A stretch of 64,000 bases of DNA, taken from assembly GCF_028640845.1 (NCBI RefSeq), contig NC_080540.1:135250420-135314419 (forward strand), written 5' to 3'. The translations under genes and the position numbers were made by a program. Positions 51,548 through 63,289 of the stretch are shown piece by piece (the first letter of the stretch is position 1; each line of letters begins with the position of its first letter). Below the pieces are notes generated by a model that saw only the letters and a program-made list of their open reading frames with translations, was not told the DNA's origin and did not search any database. The stretch comes from Ahaetulla prasina (taxonomy: Eukaryota > Chordata > Lepidosauria > Squamata > Colubridae).

Positions 51548-52295
51548 CTTCTATAAAATTATTTATTTATTTATTTCCAGCTTAATATTCACTTTAAATC
51601 TTCTTAAGCTCTGAGAAACACAGTCTTTAAAACAATTTTTTAAAAATCTCCCCTAGATTCTATCAGCAGGCAGCAAAGAGTTAAAAAGTTAAAGTAGCAA
51701 ATAACATGCAATTTACCAGCAGCAAACGGCGGCCGAACGCTAAAAGTATCACTTTCGCTTTCCACTCGTTAGCTTGTTAACAATTCGCCTCCATTTTCTT
51801 GCTGTTTTCAAGCTTGTTACAAAGTATCGGGGAATTGGCTTGGCTACTTGCTTAAGGTTCTCCCACTTTCGTTCTGTCCGGTATAATCCTTTATTGTCCA
51901 AAATAAATCTCGGTGTTTGGTCGTGGTGATTGGTTCCGCCAAAGCAGAAAAATCCTCGGATCTGGAGCACTTCGGGTTGCTGGAGGGAACTTAACCCTTC
52001 AAACCCCTTTTTTCTCAGGGGCTTTAGGGAAATTCTACCTCTGCCCTCAGCTCACCATCTCTTCTTCTCCCGAAGAGAGGGTTTTTCGAACCACTGGACA
52101 GCAGATTTAAGCTGTCCTAGCGATTCCACATAATCCAGAGGTTGGTGATCGTAAAGATCACCGCCATCACCTACGGTGCCAAACAGGAAGTCTCCGCTAA
52201 GTGAAATCCTTGTTAAGTGAATTTTGCCCTATTTTATTACCTTTCTTGCCACAGTTATTAAGTGAAACACTGCAGTTAAGTTGGTAACATGGTTG

Positions 52296-52814
52296 TGTTG
52301 GAAGAAATATCCATCTGGGTTCAGTTCCAAGTGGGGAAAAAGACACTGGAAACATGGAGACTGCTTGGAAAGATGGTTTAATGGTGGTCAGGTTCACATG
52401 GCTTGAGTTCCTGAACAGAAAAGGGATGAGATCCTGTGCGCTCCCTAGCTTTATGCTTTTTCTGAGCTTTGAACTTTCTGGGGCACAGGAAGAGTACCCT
52501 GATTGGTTGTCAGACTCTCGGGGTGGGGGTCTTAGCTAACCTTGCTGGCTGATGTAATCTTCCCAGGTGTCATGTTGTGAGTTTTTGTTGCTAGATGGGT
52601 CCTATTGTGTTGCAGATGATGGTCCCATTGACAAAGGTGGGGAGAATGAGTTTCTACCTCTGACCCATTGACAAAGGTGGGGGGGAGTCAGGAAGCTGCT
52701 TTGTCTTTAAAACGTGTTTCTCCATTTTTCATCCAGGGAAATATATTCTGCCTTTTAAATATTTTCTAAAATATTTCATTCTTCTAGGAGGGGGGTAGGT
52801 GCTAATTTCCTACA
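52296..52814. mobile_element. Second solo LTR, 519 bp
   Basis: Starts TGTTGGAAG and ends TTTCCTACA, flanked by GTTG at 52292-52295 and 52815-52818, matching the unbroken GGTTGTTAA word expected in the host MITE. It contains a 20-bp direct repeat (CCCATTGACAAAGGTGGGG at about 52625 and 52665). No coding sequence. Confidence 0.7.
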
Positions 52815-53069
52815 GTTGTTAAATGAATCCTGCTTCCCCATTGACTTTGCTTGTTAGAAGGTCGCAAAAGTTGATCACAGGACCCTGGAACACTGCAACC
52901 CTCATAAAAGAGTCAGTTGCCAAGCATCTGAATTTTGATCACATGATCTTGGGGATGCTGCAAGGGTCATAAGTATGAAAATTGATTATAGGTCACTTTT
53001 TTAGTGCATTTGTAACTTCGAACGTTCACTAAATGAACTGTTATAAGTTGAAGATTACCATAGAATCAT

Positions 53070-53550
53070 TAAAGAAAAGATGTGAATGACAAAATTTAAA
53101 ACAATTTTTAAAATTATTTTAAACAATTAAATTGAATTGTCCCACAGCAAGTTGGTCAGAGCGAGTTGGCCCATTCAGCTCTTGAGCACCACTGAAAACG
53201 AAGAGAGGAGAAGATGGGACACTCCCAAGGCAGCTTCAGGTCCAGAAACCAGGGTCCTGCACAGAACCAATTGCGGCTCCTACCGTGACAATCCAATTTA
53301 AATGACCCCACATAGCAGTGCTCAGAGGATCCGTCATCAGGATTTTAGACAACATAGGGTGGATGGTTGTCCTTTGAAGGCAAAAGTTATTCTTTGTGTA
53401 ATTTTATTCCCAGATACCTAAATCAGGAGGGCTGATGAGGTTGGGGCTGTGCTAAATCAGCTTCTAAAGTTAGCACTGGATAAGTTATTTAGAGCTGTGA
53501 ATAGCAGTAGTGAATCTTCAACTCCTTTTAACGATCCAGTGTATTCTTCG
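53070..53550. other. Intergenic DNA, nothing recognised
   Basis: No gene or clear repeat. Confidence 0.35.
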
Positions 53551-53562
53551 AACTCTATAAGA

Positions 53563-54036
53563 CAGGGGTGTCAAACTCAAGGCCCGTGGGCCGCATCAGA
53601 CCCGCAGAGTGCTTACATCTAGCCCGTGGGGCTGGCCTGGAAACAGCAAAAGACCAGACCCCTCTGCCAGACTTTTTGCTGGCAGAGAGCTATCAAAACA
53701 AACTAAAAAAACAGAAGAAATATTTCCCCTTTTGTATTTGAGCATGCAAGAAGGAACAGGAAAGGATAAGGAGAAAGAGGAAAGACACAGAAAAATAAGG
53801 AAAGAGGGGAAGGAAGAAGAAAGGATGAAAAGGGAGGGAAGGAAGATTGATTATGAGAGTGAGAGAGGGTTTCAGGGAAGCCCTTCCTTAGTAATTGGCC
53901 CCCACAGGTGCCCCCACAGGAGTGGTGTTGATCTGCCACACCTATCATGGCCACACCCCAGCCATGGCCACCTGGCCCTCCAAGGTCAAACACAACCCTG
54001 ATGTGGCCCTCAGTGAAATCGAGTTTGACACCCTTG
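53563..54036 (+). mobile_element. hAT MITE (CAGGGGTGTCAAACTC family), copy 2
   Basis: Termini CAGGGGTGTCAAACTC and GAGTTTGACACCCTTG; flanks CTATAAGA (53555-53562) and CCATAAGA (54037-54044), a duplication with one mismatch. A purine-rich AGGAAAG block (53740-53880) is inserted relative to copy 1. Confidence 0.8.
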
Positions 54037-54159
54037 CCATAAGATAAGTAGAGAGCTTCAATTGGAATTGTGCATAGTTAGGGCTATTGTATCTGAGCTG
54101 CAAGAATCCAGGCGATTGCTACATAATAAGCAAAAACAAAAATTGTTTCTGTATTCTGT

Positions 54160-54400
54160 ATCTCTTAGTGATCCATCCAATGATATTGGGGTGGGGTATG
54201 CCTTTGTGTCTTGATTCCTGGGTCTGTGCATTTTCTTGGCAAGATTTCAGAAGGGGTTTGCCCTTGCCTCCTTCCAAGGGCAGAGGGAGGTTGACTGGCT
54301 CAAGGTCACCTAGCTGGCTTCATACCTAAGATGGGCCTAGGACTTATGGTTTCCCAGTTTCTAGCTTGGTGCCTTAACCACTACACCAAATTGGCTCTGT
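54160..54400 (-). repeat. tRNA-derived SINE, second family
   Basis: Reverse copy: GCCTCCTTCCAAGGGCAGAG, TCAAGGTCACCTAGCTGGC and GGTGCCTTAACCACTACACCAA mirror the head and body at 41540-41800. Confidence 0.65.
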
Positions 54401-54849
54401 TTGGAAATAGGCACTTTATATTGCAATGATTTTAAGTTGTTCAGGAAGAATAAGCAGAATTCCTAAGATCCCTTTTGTAATTTTTGCAGTCCTGCTAAAC
54501 TGAGGGAAGGGCGAGTGTTATGCATACAATATAGAGCCTGATGTATTATTAAACAGCATTGCTGGATTACTACCGTAATTAATTGCCATCACTCAGATAA
54601 TTGGTAACTCCAATTTTGGATTGGGAAGGGAACATCAAGAACATGGGAGAAATACTGAAAATAGACAGGAAGGGGAAAGTTAAAATCATTGATGCTGGGG
54701 CTACGGAGAGGAAAAGGGGTCCTCCATTGATTTGCCTGCATTCTTCCATTCAAATCTTCTCAACTAGTAAGTGGTTAAGAGGCCCTGCAGGAATTTTGGC
54801 CGCCTGTCAGCAGAAAAAAAGTGTATGCCACCCAAAAAGAGCCTGTTTC

Positions 54850-57198
54850 CATTTTCTTTGATAATACTGTTTATTGTCCGGAGACTCAAGTGTCCACATA
54901 CGAATTATACAAAGCGTCAGAGACATGCACAGTCTGCTTGTCTATTCAGCAACTTTCATGTGTTCCCAGCACAAGAAAATCTCAGCTTTCAGAATCCAAC
55001 AACAACAAAAACAACCCACCCCATATTATTCTACCCACCAAACAATCTTCCCACCCCAGCTGCTCCCCAAAAAGCTTTAAATTACGGCAGCAAGTTAACT
55101 TATCTTTTCATACTCACTAAGCAAAGATTTGAAAATAATGTAAACTCTTTATTATTATTTTTTAAAATATTTTCGAATTGCTGGCGTGGAGGGGAAACTG
55201 TTCTGTTATGGGTGCTTCAGGGAAAGTTATGCGTGACACTAAAACCCACAGCTATAAATTAAGCCAATTGAGGAGTCTTTTATATTGTTTTTCCATAAAT
55301 AGGTCTTTTGCAAGAGTTGTTTTCACACCACTACTTAAATGGCCAACTTAAGTTTGTTTGCTTTCTGGCAGGCTGGGAGCTGCAGTTTGGCTAGCAAGAA
55401 GCAGTCACGTGTTGCTGCCATCCTCCAGTCTCTGTAAAAAACTTACACATGCTGCAGGAGAAACCAGAGAAGACCGGAACAGAATACTGCTTCCGCTGGC
55501 ATTCCGCAATGAGGGAAGGAACATTGTCCTCCATACATTTGACATTCTTCCCAACTGTATGTTAAAAGCTTCCAACACAGAACCCCTTTACAAAGTAATA
55601 AGTGCAAATCTAACAGCTAAACAAGGACATTAAAAAAAACATAATAGAGGAATGATACAACTGATTGCTGAAACAAACTGAAAAAAATTAAAAATCAAAA
55701 AGTATCAACAGAGAGAAAGAAGGTAAATGTCACATAGGATATAACCGTACAGGAAGTAAATCAGGAGTCTTATACTGGACTGAACAGATTTTTTTCCTTT
55801 TTCTTGTTTTAAAAATATATTGAAATCAACAGACTGGCCCAGTATGACATCTTTAAATTCTACCTTGATGAACAGCATGAAAAGGCCACAGGGGGCAGGC
55901 TCAAGTGTGAGTGTCCTTCAGATCTAGGTCTGAGAATCCCAAAAGGAGGGGGGGGCACACACAGCTTGGGGAAATCCAGGAAAGAAAGGACAAGCTCAGA
56001 AGGGGGAATGGAAGGGTTGAATTGAATAATAGTCCTTTTCAAACAGCGGAGGGTTTTGTCATTACTCCAAAGGAGCATTTATAATCACAGTTTAATAAAT
56101 GTATCTGTATATCATCGGCCAGCTCTCCTAATCACATATTTGGGAAGAGAACACAAATGTTTGCCATCTGCAAAGAATTCTTGTTGCAATAATTGGTTTC
56201 TCCATTCAGCAAGTTGCAGGGCTTGGAACTACATTGGTCTGATTAAAAATTACTCTGTGCCAGGAACTTTGGAGGAGCAAGAGGAAGATGACAATTCCTT
56301 GGTCTACAAAGTTCCAAAATACTAACAAAAATAGCAAACCTTACAACTGGCTAAGAGAGACTGATATCAGAATTACATTAATGGCACAAATATGAAAAAG
56401 GTGGATCAAGCATATGGAGTAAGCCCATATCCTGAAACAGTTTTTTAAAACTGAAACTTGACAATTCCAGTTGCAAAGCTAAAAGCTGTATGTATCTCCC
56501 ATGCCTTCCAGGCTACATATATTAACTTAGTAACATAATTACCTCCAATTTTTGCCCCTGAAAGAGGATACTGTCTCTCTCAGATAGTCAATTTTCAAAG
56601 AGTTGCTTAGTCCTTGGAAGATAACACAACTCTTCTCTTTGCCAGTGTAAAAGGATGCCCTGGACTGATGGCACCACCACTACTTTTCATGGAGCCCAAA
56701 ATGCATGTTTAATCTCAGCCCACCACATGTGTCTCTGTGTATGTGTCTAAGAGAAAGGAATGATTTTAAAGTGGTAAGTGTGGAATAATTTCATATGTGG
56801 AAAGAAGAGGGGGTTTGACCAGGCAGAAGGTGGGAGAGTGGGAAAGAGAGGGTTTACGAGTTTTCTTCACAAGGAGGGATGTCTCTCAAGACAGTAAGAA
56901 CCTGGTAGGCCTGCTACCCAGAATCGGAGACAAAACCTCTCAGCCAATCATACTGTTGATACTGTCTTCCTCCATTATACCTTATACCATAGAGTAAGAA
57001 GACACTCACTGGAACAGCACTGGAGAAAAAGCAGAAGCAGCAACGTATGAATGGCCTCAGCATCCCTTTCCTTAGCACTCTCCACCCACCACTATTGGCC
57101 TGCCCATAAGATTTTATTTTCATGCTGTTTCCAGGAAGTGATGTCAAATGTGGACCGATCTAATTCCTTGCAAGCCATGCTGCCGGTGCCAAAGGAAC
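54850..57198 (-). other. TIMP2: Probable TIMP2 3' UTR region
   Basis: Downstream of the TIMP2 stop codon on the minus strand. Candidate AATAAA signals lie at about 55146-55151 and 54851-54856, giving 3' UTRs of roughly 2.0 to 2.3 kb, comparable to the long human TIMP2 transcript. No coding exon or clear repeat was seen. The true end is not determined. Confidence 0.4.
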
Positions 57199-57396
57199 TC
57201 AAGGATCCTCAATGTCAAGGAACTCCTGTTTAGGGGGAGCCACTCCACGGTACCACGCACAGGAACCATCACTCCGCTTGATGCAGGCATAGTGTTTTGC
57301 CTGCCGCCCATTGATGTTCTTCTCCGTCACCCAGTCAGTCCACAGACACTCGTCCTGAGCAGAGACATAGCAGGGGATGGAGGGGCAGCGGGAAAT
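57199..57396 (-). CDS. TIMP2: TIMP2 exon 5 (last coding exon)
   Basis: Acceptor TCTCTGCAG|ATTTCC, phase 0; stop TGA at 57199-57201. Encodes 65 residues, [19 protein letters not shown] to [13 protein letters not shown]. Confidence 0.95.
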   Translation of the reverse strand: MSRCPSIPCYVSAQDECLWTDWVTEKNINGRQAKHYACIKRSDGSCAWYRGVAPPKQEFLDIEDP

Positions 57397-60300
57397 CTGC
57401 AGAGAAAAAAATACCAATAACATCATGATTTCCTAGGCATTAGCTTTCTTAGGCATTTGCTGGCATTAGATTCAGGTTCCATGTATTGCAGCATTTTGGA
57501 CCAAACATCTAAGCTATCTGACAGGTTAGCATGCAAGACTACTAGCAAGACAATACCATCAGTATGGAATTATGTGCATTTTAAAATGCCTGCACTGGTT
57601 ATCAAATTCTGGGTCCAATTTGAAGTGTTTCAAAAGCCCTGAATAACACAGCCTTGGGCAGGATGTTGGACTAGAACACTTCCAAGATCTCATTCATCTG
57701 TAAGAGTCTACAAGGTCTTGAGCAATACCTTGCCAGAAAGGAATCTGCCTATCTGGTACGAATGAGAGAGAGCAGGAATTCTGCTTAGTAGTCTGTGCAC
57801 CATTCACCAGCAGTAGTCCAGGCAACTCTACCCATTTGCAATTCTGGAAGCAAGTTTTTCATGTCAGCCTGCCTCCTGAATTAAGATTCTAATTTTTGGT
57901 ATTAATTACTATGGTTTTTTGTTTTGTTTTGAGGCTGTACATTACCCAAATCCTTGGGGATTGGGATGGGTTAGGAGTTCCTCAACTGAATAAATACTTT
58001 AGTCTGCCAATACTTCCAAGAAAGTAAACTAAAGAGCAAACAGGAGCCATTGACTAAAAGAACATGCTTCTTCAGCTCCTCGCAGGAGGTCCAAAGTTGA
58101 AAGGGTTCAGGCCAGGTTACAAGTTTAAGATGGCACTGAATACACTCACAGTTGACCTCTGGCAAGAGCAAGATGGGTGTAATGTGACCATCCTCACTCT
58201 TCTTGACCTATCAGCAGCTTTCAATATTAGTGATCATGGTTTCCTTCTGCACTGGCTTTGAGAATTGGATGGGGCAGTATTGTGCTAAGCTGGTTCTACT
58301 TCTGGGGTCAATTCCAGTCGGGGTTGATGGGGCAAGAGGATTCAGCCAATGACCTCTACTTTGTGAGGTACCCCAGGCCTAGTTCTCTCTTTTCTCCTAT
58401 TTAACATCTACATGAGTTTCTGCGTGAGGTGATCATTAAGGATTGGGAAGCTTTATAGCTCCATGCTGAGCTACCATGTGTGTCCTGCCCACAGTGCATG
58501 GAGACTCCTAAGGGTTGGGATGGAGTGCAGTCAGCTTCTACTCAAGCAAGACTGAATGGCATTGAGTATTTGGGTCTTCTGGAGAAAAGGTTTTCCCACC
58601 ATTGGCTTTGGTGGCGTTCCCTTTGTGCAGTCTGGGGGTGGGGAGTATCTTCTGGGATTTACGGCTCCTACTAGAAGACCAGGTAGCAACTGTGGCCAGA
58701 AGGGCCTTTGCACATCTTAAGAGTTGTGAGCCAGTTGCACCTGCTGCTGTATTGGGAGTCTTTGTTTACAGTCACTTATGCCTCATGACCTCTTTTCTGG
58801 ATTGCTATAATGCACTTTACCGGGGACTGCCCTGGAGCATTCAGAAGCTTCAACTGCGGTTGCATGAGCAGTAAAAAGTGTTGGATGCTCAATGCATGTT
58901 AACACAACTACTACTGTATGTCAGTGGCATTGACTGCCAGTGTGCTTCCAGGTACAATTCAAGGTGTTGGTTATCACATTTAAAGCCCTTCATGGCTTGG
59001 GGCTGGGTTAACTAAGGAACAGTCTCCTCCCAGTCATTTCTACCTGCCAATTGGGTCCAGCAAGTTAGGCGTATTAATTGTCCCATCAGCCAAGGAATGT
59101 CGGCTGGCAGGGAACTAGGAGATGTACCTGCTCTGCCATATCCTCTGCCCTCAGGAAAAATCTCCCTTCAGAGATCAGGAAGACCTCGACCTTGTGGGCC
59201 TTTTTAAAGACCATAAAGACTTGGTTGTGTGTCTGGGCCTGGGGTTCTTAGTGACTTAAGGGCTCAGTTTCTTGACTGTATTAACATCCATGGCAATATA
59301 TGTTTATTTTCTATTATTTTAATTGATTTTGTTTTACATTTGATAATGAATGTAAGCCACCCCAGAATCACTTGTTAAGATGGGCAGTTATAGAAATCAA
59401 ATAAACAAGTACATAAATTCGGATTTACCTTGCATTCACAGCCCATCTGGTACCGCTGGTTGAGACTCTTCTTTTGGGTGGCACTAAGGGAATCCCAAGG
59501 AATGATGAAGTCACAAAGGGTGATGTGCATCCTGCCATTGCCCTCCGATTTCCCTGAGAGAACAAAGCAATTATGAATAGCAGCCTGCAAGCCAGAGGGC
59601 ATTTTCCTGATTATTTCCAGAGTTAACTTATGCAGTGGTCACCCTCTTAATTTGATTGGGAAGACTAAATTGTAAATGAGAGCTAAAACAAACGTTGATT
59701 TGTAAGTAATTGCACTCTCCTGACACAGCTTCCAATCAATTGGGGAGCTAGGGTGGCAGCTGGTAGGCACCACTGGAAATTTCCAGATCACACTTTAGAT
59801 TTATAAAATGGCTGCCCTTGTGGAGAAACTAAACATTCACAAAATGGCTGCCACATTCGGCATCACCTATTGTAAAATAACTATTCCCCAAAGCAAATTG
59901 GCAAATCAACCAATCCCTGTTACTCCAGTCTTGCCTCCCCACCTAACTGCAGCCCCTAACAATCAGCCTGTTAAAAGATACAGGACCAACATATATTTGT
60001 GGAAATAAAGATGAAGTTGAAAGCTCAGGCTGTGATGTCTAGTATGCTCATTTCACATTCATCTTTTGAAAAATAGAATAAAGTTAATATGTATACTCTA
60101 TTCCATGTTAGGCTACACATGAAATACTGTTCTCCATTTCTGGCATCTCATTTTAAGGAGATTGAAAAACTGGAATATGCCCAGAGAAGAGTAAGTAGGA
60201 TGATAAGGGAACCAAAAGGCAAATCTCATTAAGAACATTTCAAAGAAGTAAATTTGTTTAGCCTGTAGTGTAAACACAAGCATATGTGGGCAAACTGAGA

Positions 60301-63278
60301 TTATGGCAAAATGAGGATCCATGTAGAGTGAGGTTTCAACATAAGTTTCACAGTTATATTGTGGTGTCCCAACAAGCACATATGCCACAGATTTTGCATC
60401 ATGAAGTGGCTGTGTGTTGCATCACTCCTCTACCCTTTGCTGCCCTCACCAATGACTATGCCTAAAAAAGAGAAAATTATGAGCAATTGATAGCAAAGAT
60501 TACATGTCTGACAAGCTATCATGAGGAAGACAAAACAATTATTCTATTCTTCTAGAAATAATCGTTGGAAATTGCTAGGGAAGCAGATTTCAGCTAATCA
60601 TTTGAAGACATTTTACAACTTGGAGAGCTTCAGGGATTTAAGATGAACCTGGGCAGCCCCCAACTGTGGATGTATTATAAGAGCCTGGGCTATGAATCTT
60701 CTAGAAACCTGGCACCCTGACAAATTAGTTATCAATATCTGCAGACTATGCAACAGAAACAATCAACAAGCCAAAAAGGGAACAAAAAGACCAAAATACC
60801 TCCTCACCAGCAGTTAGATCCAGATGAGCACAAAATAACTCCAAAATTAACATCAGACCAACAATCAAGTAAACAATACCCCAATCAAAAGAACTGCCAA
60901 ATAAACAAACAGTAGACAGCCTAACCAAAGAACCTCTAAGAACACCCCCACTAGCACTGACAGAGCAAGACACTAAAATATTAACCGAGAGCAAACCCCA
61001 CTCCTTACTAGCACTGATGATGTTATTCGCAGTTTGTGTAATGAAACATCTGCAAAAAAAACCCCAAACTCAGAGGGCATGAAGGACCCCTCACTATGAA
61101 TCTTGAATTGAGCAGGAAGCTGAACTAGATTCAGACTAAGGTTCCTGTTTATTACTTTATTTTCTAAGAAACAGCCAGTCAAACACCACTGCAAAGTCCT
61201 AGTACGGTAGCAACTTGCCAAAGATACATCATCACCTAATTTGAAGTTGCATTTCTTGCTGCAAAGTTAATTGTCAGAAATATTTTGGGGATTTACAGTG
61301 GTATGGTGCTGGTGAAAAGTAGGTTTTGAATTTTTATTTTTATTTTGGTCTTTCATACCTCCATTTCATTGCCTTTCTGTTTCTTACTCCTCTTCTAGGC
61401 TTTGAAATTTTATTATGCTTTACCTGCAATGAGATATTCCTTCTTGCCACCAACATCCAGTGTCACTCCACACACTGCTGAGGAGGGAGCTGTGAAGATG
61501 AATTCAATGTCCTGTTCTGGCCCTTTAAACATCTGAAAGGGAAAGGCCAAGAGTAGAGATCAGCAATCTACCAGTTAATATTTTTTTAAAAAATAAAATG
61601 GAACACACCCTTTAAAGATTTTACATGCACAAATCTTTCCTCATGCTAACCATCATGTCAGACATGTTTCTGGTACAGCCTTTTCAAACTGGTACCCTCC
61701 AGATGTACTGTTCTCATTCTAGAAATCCTCGCTAGAAACTGTAAGAGCGGTTATCTGGCACATTTGGAGAATATCAAGATGGGGAAGACAACTCTAGTAT
61801 TTCCAATGTTTTTCCAAGTTCTTTCCCAAACACAGTCAAAAGAGAATGATAAATGTTTTCACAATTTTCTTTAATCCTTTGACAGGCATGTATATTTTTC
61901 CTACCTGTTTTCCCTCTTGGAGAAATCAATCCATATGCCAATAAAATGTTGCCACCTATTTATTTTTTAAAGGCCACCCTTTAACCATTATTACAACAAG
62001 AGGATTCAAAGATTGTGTCAAGCCGTAAATTGTGATTTAGAAACTAAAGTTATGGTTAATGTGGTATGTGAATTCTATCATTCAATATGCAATCTTATAT
62101 CCAACTGATTTCCATTTGACAAATGCTAACTTTATGTTTAGGGATATTTTAAAAATTCATAAAGTAATAGATCATTAATAAATCTGGCAAATGGGATGTT
62201 GCACTGAGACCTATGATCAAGTTATTTTAGTGTAGAGGTCTGAGGTATGGAAAAAGAGCATTTGTTTTCAATAGCTTCTCCAGCAGAGGGAGAAGCTTTT
62301 GCAGATGACATGCAGGGAAACCAAAATAATGTTAATGGGCCAATTCCAAAGAAATTCCAGAAACAGGAAACCAAAAACTGCTCTTAAAGGCTGCTTCTTC
62401 CACATTAGTTTCAGTGTATCTCTAGGATACGGAATGATAATTCTTCTGCTCTTTCATTAAATCAGTGTAGGAATAGAATGCCAATTGGATCTAACATGTC
62501 AAACCCTTGATTCATTTGCTTTTGAGGTGGTTTTTCAGTGTTTTTATGGGTTTTCTTTTCCTTCCTCTTTCTTATTCTTTTGTTAGACTAAGTATTCCTG
62601 ACAGATAAACTAATAATATTTTTATAGTTCTAAATAAGGCAGCTGGAATTCTGAAATGAAAACATAGAAAATGTGTAGCATTAAATAGCACTAACGTAAC
62701 AGGTTTATGGGTTCTCTGCAGTTTCACTCTGTATTGCTGTGGTTCTTCTTTGTGTGTATGTATAAGGCAGAGTTACACAGGCGGTCCCCAGGTTCAGAAA
62801 GTAAGGACTATCTCCTAATACAAACAGGCTGCCTATTGCTAAAAATGGCAGACGGTGTTCTCCCTTCCTTGACCCAATGAAGTGCTGAATTCATGCAATG
62901 CTTTCAGGAACCATTTTTAATATATAAGCCTGTTTTCAGCCATTTTCAGCAATTCCTGAAAGCATTTTGCAGCTTCAGCAGTTCATCAGCTTAAGGAAGG
63001 GCAATGTCAACCCCCCCTTTTTTAGTAACAGGCTGTTCGTGTGTTAAGTACGAGTTCCGACTTCCATACAAGTTTGAGTTAAAGACAGCGTTAGGAACAG
63101 AAGTCATTCTTAACCTGGGGACTGTCTGTATACACATAGCCAAAGCTAGAGTTCTCATGTAGTTCTCATGTTGTTACCTTTATCTGTTTGATCTCATATT
63201 GGATGTGTTTGATGGGGTTTCCATAGATGTCATTCCCAGAGTCCACCTCTTTTTGAGAGACAGCCTTTGCTCTGATCA
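57199..63278 (-). CDS. TIMP2: TIMP2, metalloproteinase inhibitor 2, exons 2-5 (5' end outside window)
   Basis: TIMP-2 is a secreted inhibitor that binds the zinc of matrix metalloproteinases through its N-terminal cysteine and, with MMP14, helps activate pro-MMP2. Four exons (63178-63278, 61424-61532, 59429-59553, 57199-57396) join in consistent phase and encode about 177 residues, from [20 protein letters not shown] to the conserved end EFLDIEDP. The conserved cysteines of the NTR domain and C-terminal subdomain are present ([52 protein letters not shown]). Nearly every residue agrees with mammalian TIMP2 as I recall it, and the EFLDIEDP tail is specific to TIMP2. Exon 1, with the signal peptide and catalytic CSCSP, is beyond the right edge. 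Same strand as USP36. Confidence 0.95.
57430..58050. other. TIMP2 intron 4, no feature seen
   Basis: Nothing recognised before the LINE. Confidence 0.4.
58055..59420 (+). mobile_element. Decayed L2-group LINE in TIMP2 intron 4
   Basis: Plus-strand remnants in order: [20 protein letters not shown] (58180-58250), GGGTACCCCAGGCC-like PQG region (about 58367), [12 protein letters not shown] (58798-58835), then CATTTAAAGCCCTTCATGGC and the 3' end GTAAGCCACCCCAGAATCAC (59354). Many frame breaks and stops. It is an older relative of the element at 17-19.7 kb and runs antisense to TIMP2, ending within 10 bp of the exon 4 donor. Confidence 0.75.
59429..59553 (-). CDS. TIMP2: TIMP2 exon 4
   Basis: Acceptor TTCTCTCAG|GGAAA, donor GCAAG|GTAAAT, 125 nt, phases 1 to 0. 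Encodes [20 protein letters not shown] and [10 protein letters not shown]. Confidence 0.95.
59570..60100. other. TIMP2 intron 3, no feature seen
   Basis: Contains two ACAAAATGGCTGCC-like words (59805-59850) but nothing identifiable. Confidence 0.35.
60110..60260 (+). repeat. CR1 LINE coding-region fragment
   Basis: ATGAAATACTGTTCTCCATTTCTGGCATCTCATTTTAAGG, TTGAAAAACTGGAATATGCCCAGAGAAG and TAGGATGATAAGGG match the region after the CR1 reverse-transcriptase core (...EYC..FW.PHF..DI.KLE..QRR...MI). Short, frameshifted, old. Confidence 0.55.
60670..61090. repeat. Unidentified dispersed repeat
   Basis: GCACTGATGATGTTATTCGCAGTTTG, AATGAAACATCTGC and CAAACTCAGAGGGCATGAAGGACCCCTC form a word set that I associate with a repeat common in reptiles (possibly Penelope-like). 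Not confirmed; no open frame. Confidence 0.3.
61424..61532 (-). CDS. TIMP2: TIMP2 exon 3
   Basis: Acceptor CCTTTCAG|ATGTTT, donor TGCAG|GTAAAG, 109 nt, phases 0 to 1. Encodes [20 protein letters not shown] then [16 protein letters not shown]. Confidence 0.95.
61540..62770. other. TIMP2 intron 2, no feature seen
   Basis: AT-rich; nothing recognised. Confidence 0.4.
62778..63128. mobile_element. MITE with CAGGCGGTCCCCAGGTT ends, 351 bp
   Basis: Termini CAGGCGGTCCCCAGGTT and AACCTGGGGACTGTCTG are inverted repeats matching at 15 of 17 bases. No clear target duplication. The interior contains an imperfect inversion around GAACCATTTTTAATATATAAG. It lies 49 bp past the TIMP2 exon 2 donor. Confidence 0.6.
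63178..63278 (-). CDS. TIMP2: TIMP2 exon 2
   Basis: Acceptor GTATTTCAG|TGATC, donor ATAAAG|GTAACA, 101 nt, phases 1 to 0. Encodes [20 protein letters not shown] to IQYEIKQIK, part of the inhibitory N-terminal domain. Confidence 0.95.
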
Positions 63279-63289
63279 CTGAAATACAA

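Larger units (their letters stand above)
48404..52195 (-). mobile_element. L1 LINE lacking the reverse transcriptase domain, 3.8 kb
   Basis: Identical flanks GCTAAGTGAAATCCTT (48388-48403 and 52196-52211) and a poly(A) end (poly(T) at 48402-48413) show an L1-type insertion. Minus-strand order: a 5' UTR to 51548; ORF1 in pieces (coiled coil 51547-51179; C-terminal part 50863-50384); ORF2 start at 50394 (MAIKLLSWNVNGLNSPQKRR, the endonuclease N terminus); a frameshift at a T run near 50195; then one frame, 50146-48983, carrying the rest of the endonuclease (GDWN, SRIDFIL, SDHSPVW) fused directly to the ORF2 C terminus (MFYRWHLDPKKLS and a CWRC...H zinc-like segment). No YADD box exists. 3' UTR 48983-48404. 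Confidence 0.85.
48341..53060 (+). mobile_element. TA-target MITE split by two later insertions
   Basis: The left end CAGGCAGCCCTCTGCTTACG follows TA at 48339-48340; the right end AGTTGAAGATTACCA precedes TA at 53061. Host pieces are 48341-48403, 52212-52295 and 52815-53060. Joined, they follow the same order as the 375-bp copies (TGAGCCC...TTAAGTGAA...CATTGACTTTGC...GATCACATGATC). The gaps hold an L1 and a solo LTR. Confidence 0.75.

Noticed and set aside
60746..61221. Two minus-strand frames of 82 codons
   Set aside because: They lie in a dispersed repeat within a TIMP2 intron; no similarity, start context or splice support.
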